From: Nemertoderma westbladi
Lineage: Eukaryota > Xenacoelomorpha > Nemertodermatida > Nemertodermatidae
Direction of reading: 5' to 3'
Length of the DNA: 64,000 nt
Assembly (NCBI GenBank): GCA_032718475.1
Contig: JAUCBJ010001863.1
Location: 1-64,000 of the forward strand
In this document: piece after piece, positions 20,384 to 30,453 of the stretch
Numbering within the stretch: the stretch's first letter is position 1
How the letters are laid out: every line of letters begins with the position of its first letter
The notes under the pieces: generated by a model
The model's database searches: none
What the model was told of the DNA's origin: nothing
Seen by the model: the letters and a program-made list of their open reading frames with translations, nothing else
Program-made: the position numbers and the translations under genes

Positions 20384-23149
20384 ATGTCGCAGGGCTCCCA
20401 GCGTTGCTGCCAGTGTGTGGTCCGGGCGTGTGGCCAATCGAGTCGCTGTGGATGTGTTCGGAGGGGAACGGCCTGTACCAGCTGCACCGCGATGTCCACC
20501 GGCGGCTGTCTGAACCCGCATTCAAACTCAACAGCCACAATTTTGGCCAGCACAATGGTGACTGGTTTCCCAGATGGTGACTCCGACTCCGACACGGATT
20601 CCTCGTCGAGCGTGGTCACCCAGGTCCCTCATCCTCGCATGCCGGGGTTAGACTTGAGCCTGCCGTCTCTTCCTGACATCTCTCGGAGTTCATCATTGGG
20701 CGATGTTGGGTCTTCTCCTTCACCTATTGGTATTTCAACTAAAGAGCGATTGGAAACCGCTTTCGGTGGCCCTTGGCTGAACTCTCCAGGGTCTTCTGCA
20801 AATTCGGAATGGGAGACTCGCTTCTCTCGCCTTACCTGCTTACCTGGTCGCCTGTACACCGTGCCGGGCGGCAATGTAGGACGTAAGGTGGCTGATATTA
20901 TCGCCCAGGAGTTGGAGTTGCTGACTGAGGGGGTCTATCCCTCGGAACGGCCCCTCAGCTTTATCGCCACTGTTTTCCACCGGGATCCCGACGTTAAAAA
21001 GTCAGCGGATATTCGGCGCACTATATTGCGCAGGGTCGGTATGTGGCAACGGGAGGAGTATCAACAGCTGGTGGTGGAGGCTGAACGTTGCAGCTTAAAG
21101 TTCGCCAAATCCAGCAGTTTGCGCCAGGTTAACCCTACCCGAGCTTATAATAGGAAGATTCTGGCGGGACAGAACAGGGCGGCTGTCAGACTCGTTATGG
21201 ACAGGGACAGTGGTGGGATCATGGACCCCGATGCCCAGGCTGAGGGACGACTACCGGGAGTTACTGTTCGCGATGTCCTCGCCGAAAAACATCCCCCTCA
21301 GATGGATGTCTCTCTGGATGCATTTGAGTCCTGCGATGTGTTGCCTGCCTTCGAGGATGTTGACATCACAGGTCAAACCGTCCTCAAGGTTACCCGCGCG
21401 CTACGGGGTGGAGCCGGTCCAATCAGTGGCGATGCTGAATTGTGGAGCGCCCTCCTCACCCGCTATGAGGCGCACAGCTCCCGCCTCCGTGAGGCCGTCG
21501 CCGGGTTGGCTCGTCGCCTCGCCAACTCGGTGGTACCTTGGCACGAGATCCGCGCTCTCTGGGCCTGCCGCCTCGTAGCGGTGGATAAGGAACCCGGCAT
21601 CCGTCCTATCGGTATCGGCGAGGTTCTGTACCGTCTCCTCACGAATTGCCTCACGTCGGTCACCAAGACGGACTTCATAATGGAGTGTGGGGCGGACCAG
21701 CTCTGTGCGGGAGTTACGGCGGGCATCGAAGGTGCTGTCCACGCGATGTCTACATTGTACGATGAAGACTCCACCCAGTGCATGCTCCTCGTCGACGCCG
21801 CAAATGCGTTCAACAGCATTAGCCGCCCGGTAGCCTTGTGGAACGCGCGCATGTACTGGCACCGGTGTTCCCGGTTCTTGTACAATGCGTACAACGGACA
21901 CGCGGCCCTCTATCTCCAGGGATCCAGTAAGCCGCTGTGGAGCAGGGAGGGGTACACCCAGGGCGAGCCGGCAGCCATGCTTGGGTATGGCTGTGGGACC
22001 CTTCCCTTGATTCGGTCATTGCGGGATGTTCATCCTCGTCCGACACATCCCACTGACCCGCCGTCGACTTTACCCGCTGACCCACCGTCGACTCCACCCG
22101 CAGACTCACCGTCGACTCAACCCACCGAGTCCGACTCACTGTCGACTCCACCCGCTGACCCACCATCGACTCAACCCGCCAAGTCCGATCCACTGTCGAC
22201 TCCACCCGCTGACCCACCGTCAACACAACCCGCTGAGTCCGACCCACTGTTGACTCCACCCAATGTGCCTCCGTCGACTCAACCCGCCGAGTCCGACCCA
22301 ATGCCGACTCAACCAGCTGACGCGCCATCGACTCAACCCGCTGACTCGCAGTTGACTCTACCAGCCAATCCGTTGTCGACTCGACCCGCCGACTCGCCGT
22401 TGACTCTACCATCCAACTCACCATCGACACCAACCGCAGACCCCCCTTTGCCTCCACCCGGCACCTTGCCGTCGACTCCACCCGCTGATCCACCATTGAC
22501 TCAACCCGTGGACCCGCCGTTGATTGAACCTGGCAGCCCAACTGTCTCACAGAAGCAGTGTTGGTATGCCGATGATGCCTCCTCGGCAGGTTCACTCGAG
22601 GGGGTGATGGCTTGGTGGGAGGAGCTGCTTCGTGTCGGACCCCGAATCGGTTATAACCCGGAGCCCACCAAGTCCTACTTGGTGGTCAAACCCGAGGTTG
22701 CGGAGCGAGCACGGCAGATGTTTGGGGCCTCGGGGGTCCAGATTGTTCCCGGGCACCGATTCCTGGGGGGTTATGTGGGCGACTCACTGGGTTTGCGCGA
22801 GTTTATCGCCGAGAAGGTCTCCGGGTGGGTCTGGAGTATTGGTCGTCTCGCCGAGGTGGCCGAGGAGTTCCCCCAGACCGCCCACACTGGGTTGACCCGC
22901 TGTGTTCAGGCAGAGTGGGATTACCTGTTGCGGGTGGTGGACACAGAGGTGGAGGATGTGGCGCCCATCCGTTCGGCACTGTTGCGCCAGTTTATCCCGG
23001 CTCTGTTTGGTTTGCCTGGGTCTGTCGACGAGGAGTTGCTCCTCCTCCCAGTTCGACATGGCGGCATTGGGATCCGTGATCCGACGGTGCGCCGTGGCCC
23101 CCCCGTGAGGCGTCTCTCGCTGGAACGGTCAGGGTGGTTGACGCCATGA
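20384..23149 (+). CDS. Retrotransposon ORF: cysteine cluster plus reverse transcriptase
   Basis: 921 codons from the ATG at 20384. Residues 7-34 form a cysteine cluster (CCQC, CGCVRRG, CTSC) of possible zinc- or nucleic-acid-binding type. RT motifs include RLVAVDKEPGIRPIGIGEVL (fingers, about residues 396-415), LLVDAANAFNS with the motif A aspartate at 471, GYTQGEPAAM (motif B, Q526) and WYADDAS (motif C, residues 727-733). HRFLGGYVG and LPVRHGGIGIRDP follow in the thumb region. Between motifs B and C lie about 170 residues of Pro/Ser/Thr-rich tandem repeats, where members of this family as I recall them have about 20 residues. The frame ends at 23149 after a C7 run (23098-23104), beyond which the continuation is in another frame. 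Confidence 0.85.
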   Translation: MSQGSQRCCQCVVRACGQSSRCGCVRRGTACTSCTAMSTGGCLNPHSNSTATILASTMVTGFPDGDSDSDTDSSSSVVTQVPHPRMPGLDLSLPSLPDISRSSSLGDVGSSPSPIGISTKERLETAFGGPWLNSPGSSANSEWETRFSRLTCLPGRLYTVPGGNVGRKVADIIAQELELLTEGVYPSERPLSFIATVFHRDPDVKKSADIRRTILRRVGMWQREEYQQLVVEAERCSLKFAKSSSLRQVNPTRAYNRKILAGQNRAAVRLVMDRDSGGIMDPDAQAEGRLPGVTVRDVLAEKHPPQMDVSLDAFESCDVLPAFEDVDITGQTVLKVTRALRGGAGPISGDAELWSALLTRYEAHSSRLREAVAGLARRLANSVVPWHEIRALWACRLVAVDKEPGIRPIGIGEVLYRLLTNCLTSVTKTDFIMECGADQLCAGVTAGIEGAVHAMSTLYDEDSTQCMLLVDAANAFNSISRPVALWNARMYWHRCSRFLYNAYNGHAALYLQGSSKPLWSREGYTQGEPAAMLGYGCGTLPLIRSLRDVHPRPTHPTDPPSTLPADPPSTPPADSPSTQPTESDSLSTPPADPPSTQPAKSDPLSTPPADPPSTQPAESDPLLTPPNVPPSTQPAESDPMPTQPADAPSTQPADSQLTLPANPLSTRPADSPLTLPSNSPSTPTADPPLPPPGTLPSTPPADPPLTQPVDPPLIEPGSPTVSQKQCWYADDASSAGSLEGVMAWWEELLRVGPRIGYNPEPTKSYLVVKPEVAERARQMFGASGVQIVPGHRFLGGYVGDSLGLREFIAEKVSGWVWSIGRLAEVAEEFPQTAHTGLTRCVQAEWDYLLRVVDTEVEDVAPIRSALLRQFIPALFGLPGSVDEELLLLPVRHGGIGIRDPTVRRGPPVRRLSLERSGWLTP
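22022..22556 (+). repeat. Minisatellite encoding a P/S/T-rich insertion inside the RT palm
   Basis: About nine degenerate units of 48-54 bp, with half-units of 27 bp such as CCGTCGACTCAACCCGC, encode TPPADPPSTQPAESDPLS-type repeats (residues about 547-720). All length changes preserve the reading frame up to YADD at residue 728. Confidence 0.9.
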
Positions 23150-24087
23150 CTACGGGTCGCCCCCTCCATGTTGCGGACCACGCAGCCTGTCTCGCCTCCA
23201 CCCTCGCCGAGAGCCGGATCACTCAGGATGCGGCCTACAAGGTGATACAGATGAACGCACTCCAAGCCATTCCCTCGGAACGACGACGCACCGTCGAACG
23301 TACGATGTCCCACAAGACTGGGGGATGGTTGACGGCGCAGCCCTCTGTGGTCGACCACACTGACCTCGACCCAGAGGTGTTCCGGGACAACCTCGCCTTG
23401 AGGTATGGACGGACGCCGCCGGGCCTCCCGGCAAAGTGCGAGGGGTGTGGGGAGTCGTTCTCGACATCCCACGCCCTTAATTGCAAGTCGGGGGGCCTGA
23501 TCATAAAGCGGCACAACGAGGTGAGGGAGGTGTTCGGGGACCTCATAGCGTCTGCGTTCGGGGGCTCATGCGTCCAGCGGGAGGTTACGTTGGCGTCCGG
23601 CTACCTGGACAGACAGGGCCGTGAGGTGGGTGGAGTTAGGGCGGATCTCCTGGCGAGGGGAGTCTGGGCCGAACAGAGGGTGGCGTCTTTCGACATTGCG
23701 ATTGTTAACGCCGACGCCCCCTCATACGTTAATCGGTCCCTGGACTCCGTACTCGAGCAGCGAGTTCGTTCCAAGATGGTCCACTACAGCGGGGTGTGCG
23801 AAAATCGTCGGATCTCCTTCACCCCCCTAGTCGGAACCACCGACGGGGTGTGGTGCAAGGAGGCCGATATTCTGATCCGCCACCTCGCTGAGACCCTCGT
23901 GGCCCGGCAGCGGGGGATGCGCGAGCGAGGCCTCGCTTGTGTGTTAGGGGGAGTGCGGAGGCGCTTACAGTTCGCGCTTCTGCGCTCGAGCTCCCTGTGC
24001 CTGCGTGGTGGTAGGCGGCCATGGAGGGCGCTCGGATTTGGGGACGGTGCCGGTCTGCGGGGGTCTGACCTTCCTGATCGGTACTGA
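23080..24087 (+). CDS. Retrotransposon ORF continuation: zinc knuckle and nuclease-like domain
   Basis: This frame is open from 23080; the first candidate starts are a GTG at 23134 and an ATG at 23146. It is offset by one base from the RT frame and most likely continues it after an indel in the C7 run. C-x2-C-x7-H-x3-C (23437-23484, CEGCGESF...HALNC) resembles the knuckle before the nuclease of R2-type LINEs. GGVRADLLARG and FDIAIVN follow, where a PD-(D/E)xK-type nuclease would be expected. It ends with FALLRSSSLCLRGGR, a C-terminal motif I recall in RT proteins of marine invertebrates. The catalytic set of the nuclease cannot be confirmed by eye. Confidence 0.75.
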   Translation, partial: SDGAPWPPREASLAGTVRVVDAMTTGRPLHVADHAACLASTLAESRITQDAAYKVIQMNALQAIPSERRRTVERTMSHKTGGWLTAQPSVVDHTDLDPEVFRDNLALRYGRTPPGLPAKCEGCGESFSTSHALNCKSGGLIIKRHNEVREVFGDLIASAFGGSCVQREVTLASGYLDRQGREVGGVRADLLARGVWAEQRVASFDIAIVNADAPSYVNRSLDSVLEQRVRSKMVHYSGVCENRRISFTPLVGTTDGVWCKEADILIRHLAETLVARQRGMRERGLACVLGGVRRRLQFALLRSSSLCLRGGRRPWRALGFGDGAGLRGSDLPDRY

Positions 24088-24288
24088 TCCCTTGCCTCTG
24101 AGCTCCAACATATCCTTCCGGTGCTTTGGTGGTAGGCCCGATGATATTTGTGTGGTGGCGGAATTAATTTTGTTATTTTTGGTGCACATCTTTTTAATTT
24201 ATGATTTAAGATATTAATGATCAAATTGTTATTGTTCATAACTCTAATAAACTAAGTATATATTATATTACTGAACTGAAAAAAAAAA

Positions 24289-24302
24289 AAATCAATTAGA
24301 AT
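24289..24302. other. Retrotransposon target-site duplication, right
   Basis: AAATCAATTAGAAT immediately after the A run; identical to 20071-20084. The first bases cannot be told apart from the poly(A) tail, so the duplication is 12-14 bp. Confidence 0.85.
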
Positions 24303-24524
24303 TAATTCTACAATAAACCCGATTAGTTAGTATGCAGACCACCGCGGCTGTATATAGAGATACAGACCCAGTTTAACTCTCATTTGGAACGTCAAGATAA
24401 CATCCTTTAAAGCTACATGCACCCCCCTCCAATTATAACTTTTCATCAACACCAGTATTGTAAATTAAAATACAGTAAATGTCACCATGTCTAATTAGTG
24501 TACTGTAGCATCTATTTAATTGTT

Positions 24525-24705
24525 AGCTATATAGGTCTACATATTTTATATACATTATTCTTATTTGTTTTTCTTCTTCTTGGATTGATTGCAGAGATGA
24601 CCCCCCCCCCTAGTAATATATATTTGGGGTCATCTCTGCAATCAATCCTAGAAGAAGAAAAACAAATAAGAATAATGTATATAAAATATGTAGACCTATA
24701 TAGCT
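24525..24705. repeat. Foldback element with 80-bp near-perfect arms
   Basis: The left arm 24525-24604 and right arm 24626-24705 are reverse complements with about one mismatch. They surround a 21-nt loop that follows a poly-C run. No ORF. It is the intact counterpart of 3730-3900. Confidence 0.9.
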
Positions 24706-25039
24706 GTAGCTATATATATATATATATAGTGTATGTAATGTAATATTTGTATACACATGTAGTCCTATTATTTGTGTATGTAATGTAATATTTGGGAAAT
24801 AAATATGTTGAATTGAAATTGAATTGACAGACTTGCTCCTACGGAAAATCTTGGAATGGAAGATCCAGTAAAAAACAACCGAATGCGAAATAAAGTAAAG
24901 ACATGCTCTGCATTAATTGAACTGCCAAGGTTAAGGAAATCACAAGGAATCACACCTTCTCTGGAGGTAAATATAATATTTCAGGCAGTAATTATTATAC
25001 TGTAGTGTACCAAATATGGCAGTCCTTGGCACCCATGTG

Positions 25040-25930
25040 AAGAATATAAGGTTTGCACTTTTAGGTCGAAATTTTATTGACATTTTACATATGAAGAATG
25101 TTTATATTTTTTAATTTCTCAATATTAAGGGGTGGGAGGTGGGTTAATACGAAGAAATTAAAAAATATAAAAATTCTTCATATGTAAAATGTCAATAGAA
25201 TTTCGACCGAAAAGTGCAAACCTTATAATCTTCTTATTCACGCCCTCACACGCCCTCACCCACCCTCACCCCCCCCCCCCCCCCCTTCAAAATTTTTTTC
25301 AAATTTTTTTTAAGATTTAATCTACAGCAGATTTTATTATCACGATTCCAAATTTGAAAACCGTTTAGCAAGATCTATTTAGTTCTCGAGTTATGGCTGT
25401 CTGTCCGTTTGATTGTCGGTCTGTCTCTCAGTATGTCTGTCCGTCAATAAAAAACATACAATCTCTCTAAAAAATTCCCTATACGGGTTGTCAGGTCGGT
25501 GACTTCAGTTCTGATGTCATTATTCAAATTTTGCCTCGTCGTTTCTGTCTATATGCCAGTCAGTCTGTCCGTCAAAATAAAACCGACAGCCTGACAGCCA
25601 AACAGACAATTTGAAAGTCATCAAATGTTAAACTGACACTCGAAATAAATTCTGCGACCAGCAAAATGACCTATAGAAAAACGTTTATATAGAAGGTGTG
25701 CCCTTTTATTATATTTGACGGACATATTGTCGGATAGTCAGATAGACCGCCAAACAGACATACAGACTAACTAGATTTCATTCAAAGTGAAACCTGACCT
25801 CAGAAATTCAAATCAACGACCATGAAAATCCCCATGACAAAAATCTGAGCATGGTTATGTTCTTTCTTGTTGCTAGAAAAGTATTGACAGACATTCTCAC
25901 ATATTAGCAGACAGTTTTTGCGCGGGAAGG
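25040..25930. repeat. Second foldback, poly-C tract and TCTGTCCGTC region (duplicate)
   Basis: 25040-25235 is the foldback equivalent to 4183-4378. 25250-25285 is C-rich, with about 17 consecutive C. 25390-25930 matches 4550-5095. Confidence 0.8.
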
Positions 25931-26486
25931 TTCAGCCTTTAAAATCAATTATCTCAGAATGACATTTATCATTTTTAAAACACAACTACTCCTCCGCCAT
26001 TTTTCAACCAAATCTAATGATTTTTAGGCTCATTCGAAAGGGTTTCGGCAGTTCTTTAACATTTATCTTATAGAATTTCTTTAAAAAAAGGTTATTAGGT
26101 CGATAAAAGTAGCATATACTGTATATTCTCATAATTAGTTTAGGTGCTCTGTTATTACATAAATATTGCCATGGGGAATTTATATTAAAGAAGAAAAATT
26201 CAGTGATTTAGGTGGGGCCTTTATTTTCTCTTCAGTATCTAAGGGGTTAAACCAAACATAAACCAATAACCATATACAGTCGGGGTCTCAAAGTGCATCT
26301 GTTCTTTGAGAATTTCTCAAAGAACTAAAAGTGTCTCAAATTTCTAAAAGTGGTCCAAGAAAATGACAAAGTGTCCTCAAAGATTTCAAAGTAGTACTGT
26401 CAGTCATTTCATACAGTCCTGCCTGACGCTGGCTATGGTATGGGGTATATTAACTCTGACTATAGTGTAAAATATAAGTAATAAAA

Positions 26487-26880
26487 ACCTCTATGAAACA
26501 ATAAAGATGCCTCCAAAAAATACTGCAGTAATAAATATTTGTTACTGAAAGTAAGAATTAAACTTACTGCAGTAATAAATAATTGTCTTTTTCTGCAGTA
26601 ACAAATAATTTGTTACTGCAGTAGAAATTTTTATTCAATTATTTATTAATATTGATTACTGCAGTATAAATTTTTATTCAATTATTTATTAATTTATTAA
26701 TATTGATTATTGCAGTAATAAATATTTGTTACTGCAGTAATAAATATTTGTTACTGCAGTAATAAATATTTATTATTGCAGTAATAAATATTTGTTACTG
26801 CAGTAATTGTTATATGTTACTGCAGTAACTAATTTAATACAGCAGTATTTTTTGTAGGTATTTTTATTGTTTCATAGAGG
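26487..26880. mobile_element. Nested MITE with TACTGCAGTAATAAATA tandem core
   Basis: Terminal inverted repeats start CCTCTATGAAACAATAAA (about 40 bp, with the inner part containing AAAAAATACTGC). The core is about ten short units of TTACTGCAGTAATAAATA, itself palindromic around CTGCAG. No ORF. Confidence 0.8.
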
Positions 26881-27971
26881 ATTTTATTAATTTATATTTG
26901 GACTCTTTAGAGACGCCATAATTGCGGGCTATCGGACTATGTTGGTATTTGTGTCATAGACAGTTTGTCTGTTGCTTGTAGTTTGTCTGTATCTATATTA
27001 ATGTATAGTGCTACTAGTATTGTTTAGCCCACGTGAACGCTGAATACCTTTACCAATGCATTTCAATGGTCAACCAGCCATACTTTGCCGCACTGTAAAT
27101 TGTGTTATACAAAGTAAAGAATAACGATAGAGGCAGGAATAAAGATAAATGATTCAAGCGCGCTAATTGGCTGTTCCCATAGATGTTTTAGGCATTGTTG
27201 GTGCGCAATGCATATGGTCAGAGCGACCGCCCAGTCTGCCAAAATCTATTATGTAATCAAATGGTACCACAAGCCAAGCAAAGCATGTGACAGTTCTTTC
27301 CGACTCTGCACCTGTTTGTTTGAAGGTCGCCGACCGTGGGTCGCTACTCACTAGCTTTGATTGATAGTTTAAACTGGGTGCCGCTTTGCCAGAAGATCCG
27401 CTTTGCGGATGTGTACCGCACACATCAATTGAATATAAGGCAAACATTTAAAATATGCTCAAATATAAACGCCAGCGGCAGGGGATATTTTAATATCTCT
27501 ATTAAGCTAAAACAACACAATATTGTAGCCGTTCTATCGTACTTGAAAGTCGAAAGCCTTTCTTAGTTTTTAAGAAGGAATTCTCGCGCTCTCGTCAACA
27601 TAGTTATCATATTAATTAAACAGTTAAGGTAGTACGGTTTGACCTGAGGTGACTAATGAAATGAATAACAAATGTTATTACAAGCCCAACAGGGCTTCTT
27701 TAGGTCATTATAATGAAACTGCGTATACACAGAGAAACTACAGTGCAGTTTCTCTTATATTAATTGTTAAGCTGATATTGTATTATGTTATTAAAATAAT
27801 CAATCTTGTCAAGCATTAATCTTGTTTCACTAATTATGTTTCATGTATTATTTGAATGAATGTTTTTTAGAAAGACTTTAGGGTGCCGTAAATTCAATTT
27901 GTACTTGCGACCGAAAACCCATCCCGTAATGACCTCAGGAACCTCAATTTGATAAATTAATGGGAATATAG
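26881..27971. other. Interior of the outer TIR element, no supported gene
   Basis: Moderately GC around 27160-27480 with several short frames but no family resemblance. 27575-27740 shares GTCGCGCTCTCGTCA-like and AACAGGGCTTCT words with the palindrome at 46610-46850, indicating a dispersed repeat. Confidence 0.5.
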
Positions 27972-28571
27972 CCCAGTAAAAAATGCACCGGTGTTGAGCT
28001 GACTGAAACGCCTTTTTGGTCACTGGCGATAATTCTATCAACATGTCCTAACCCGACAATAAGGAGATACCAGTGTAACTAACCAGTTTTGCACCATTCA
28101 GTACCAATTATGCGACATCGTAATACCGGTGACTAGAACCTGTTTTGTTCTGGTGGACTGGCGCCATTTATTCGCCATTCTAAGTTCAGCTACCCTCAGC
28201 GGCGTAACATTGTCGTATTTACACCTATGTATCACTGTTACAATAGTGGCAAGATACTGGTGTTTTTACACCAATGTATCGCCATTTTTAATAGTGGTGA
28301 TGGTGATATATATATTTAAAAATTACCACCATACAAGCGCCATTTTTTGCATTTTGTTTTGTGGGGGAGCCAGTCAATTCAGCAGGATGATGCTGACAAT
28401 TAGTCTGACTTTCAAAAAAATAGGATGTGGTTAACAAACATATTATTTTTGTAACAACATATATAACACTTTGTAATAACACTTTATAACCCATATAACA
28501 CATGTACCGGTAGCATTCCCAGTTTATGCATATGCATGTTTTAATACTTTGAAACTTGAAACTAAAAGTAC

Positions 28572-28838
28572 GGAGCCCCTAAAGGGACATGAAAAAAAAA
28601 TTATTATCTCAGGGCCCCGACTTATATAATAACTCGGGCCCTGAGATAACCAACCAATCAGTGAGATGAATTATCTCGGGCCCCGACTTATAACTCGGGC
28701 CCTGATCCTGAGATAACCAACCAATCAGTGCGTCTTACTGCGTGAGTTGGTTTTCACTGATTGGTTGGTTATCTCAGGAAAGTTAGTAAGTCGGGGCCCG
28801 AGATAAGAAAAAAAATGTTCGTGTCACTTTAGGGGCTC
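28572..28838. mobile_element. MITE with GAGCCCCTAAAG termini
   Basis: Terminal inverted repeats GAGCCCCTAAAG(G/T)GACA. The interior has several inverted and direct copies of TATCTCGGGCCCCGACTTA and AACCAACCAATCAGTG, able to form a long hairpin. No ORF. Confidence 0.75.
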
Positions 28839-29224
28839 AGTAAAAAAGACAAAAATTGCACGGAAAATACAGAACAGACAAGTCTCTGTTTCAATTCTAG
28901 TTGTTATAAATCTAAAAAAATAATTATTGGCTATAAATATCAAAAAATTTAACAGAATAGATATGTTAAAACCGTCAAAAAAGTAAAATTTAAAAATAGA
29001 GACTGATTATATGGGGAAAAATTTGAGCTTTTTATATTATGTATCTTGATACTAATTAAAACAAAGTTTGAAAGTGAAATTTTTTTCCATGGAATAAAAT
29101 GAGAGCATAAGCTAGGTTTCAAGGACACCTATGATTAAAAGAATAATATATATTAAAGATTTCTGAGCCACGCCACACGCTTTTATCAATATGTATATTG
29201 TATATACATTTTATTTATTTGAAG

Positions 29225-30453
29225 TTAAGTAGCGATGTCGTTAAGACTTTCCAATATAGATAGATCGTCGCCGTCGTTAGCCATTCGTCGGTTGTCTTTG
29301 CCCTCCGCCTCCACAGAAACCAAAGTAGAACACTCATCAAGATCTAACATCGATAGATCGTTACCGTCGGTAGCCGTTCGTCGGTTGGCTTTGCCCTCAG
29401 CCTCAACAGAAACCAAAATAGTACCCTCGTTAAGAACTGCCCCCAGTGAATCTGTAACTAAACAAATACAAATAATATAATACATACAAAAATAAATATT
29501 TACAACAAGGCATACATTCTATTAAATATAGCAATTAAACAGTATTACATCCAAATTTGTCGTTTATATTTACACAAACCTAGATAAGCCTTGGATGGAG
29601 TACGGCAATGATTCGGTGAAGATCGCGAAATTTCGCAAATGTTGTCGCGAAATTTTGTGTTTACGAATACTAAAGGTGGAGCTTTTGCAAAATTTGCGAA
29701 ATTTCATGATTTTCGCCGAAAAAATATTCAAAATCGCTGCCCTAATGCTTCGAAACTATATGAATAATGCAACTATATATAACGAATTACAATAGGCCTA
29801 CTAGGTTCAATCCCAGTAATGCATAAAATCATGTTTTAGTATAGACAAGTTATTAAACTAACCAGTTGTTTTCCTTTCATCAATAAGAGCCTTGTGTGCT
29901 TGTCGTAGTGCATTTTCGAATCCTCTCTCTGTATAGTCCGATCGGATACTAGTGCATGTGCGTAGAATTTCGAAAACACCCAACTTCTTATACGACACTT
30001 TATTGAATCTACCCGAAATATTACACAACTTGGCAAGCGGTCTGCTTACGAGGCGTTTCAGCTGCCTCTTAACTGCATTATTCAACGTATGAACACCAGT
30101 GCGGCGTAATGTAGTGGTTAAGTGGGGTTCTTGAATGATGAGTTGTAATTCCTCTACTGTATTGGCAGGTGGTAATTCACACACAATATTCTCATTTTCA
30201 AGATGATTACTGTTTCCATGAATGAGGCCACTACCGGTAGGCCTACCAATTCTTAATACTGAAGACTGTAAATTTTCAACCATGCCCTCTATCCTCTCAA
30301 TACGACCTGCCAAGCTTATTAACGAACTCTGATTCGATTTAGGAAGAGAAAACAAACTTTGCAGAATGTATTTAGAAGAACTGTTGTCACGCTCTTTACC
30401 GATTATTTCCTGGTTTGTAGTAAGTTTCAATTCGTTCAGTACTAGTGCCAGTG
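29225..30453 (-). CDS. DUF4806-like protein gene, 3' two exons, inside TIR element
   Basis: Exon 29863-30453 (AAAG acceptor; more 5' exons are likely) ends in a GTTAGT donor. It joins exon 29225-29457 (TTTAG acceptor) in phase 1, and the frame continues without a stop. The first exon has a short coiled-coil-like segment (AGRIERIEGMVENLQSSV). About 95 residues follow that resemble DUF4806: LPANTVEELQ, RQLKRLVSRPLAKLCNISGR, a lysine-rich middle and FENALRQAHKAL...R. Such domains often occur in transposon-associated animal proteins, and their function is unknown. The last exon has two tandem copies of a 26-residue unit (LVSVEAEGK...NRR...DGDDLSIL), acidic and of unknown role. It may be an accessory protein of the inner element or a captured host gene. 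No start exon was found. Confidence 0.6.

Larger units (their letters stand above)
20085..24288 (+). mobile_element. Non-LTR retrotransposon, apparently full length, R2-like architecture
   Basis: The 4.2-kb insertion has a 5' leader of about 300 bp, two overlapping reading frames, an AATAAA near 24246 and an A-run end, all flanked by a 14-bp target-site duplication. That is the signature of target-primed reverse transcription. The encoded protein has an N-terminal cysteine cluster, RT, a Cys-Cys-His-Cys knuckle and a C-terminal nuclease-like region. This is the order seen in restriction-like-endonuclease LINEs such as R2, though the sequence matches a different family that I recall from marine invertebrates. 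Codons are much GC-richer than the surroundings. Presence in only one of two near-identical duplicates shows it inserted after the duplication. Confidence 0.88.
17284..26276. repeat. Segmental duplication, copy 2
   Basis: Near-identical, same-strand copy of 1-5560, expanded by the 4.2-kb retrotransposon at 20085-24288. Its left end lies just after the last LU exon. Its right end is cut at 26276 by the outer TIR element. It lacks the copy-1 segment 1080-1735. Confidence 0.9.

Noticed and set aside
21401-22595. Long minus-strand frames (for example 21819-22595) opposite the retrotransposon
   Set aside because: Shadows of the GC-rich RT and P/S/T-repeat coding strand.
27163-27447. 94-codon minus-strand frame within the outer TIR element
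   Set aside because: No domain resemblance, no splice or start support; kept only as unannotated interior.
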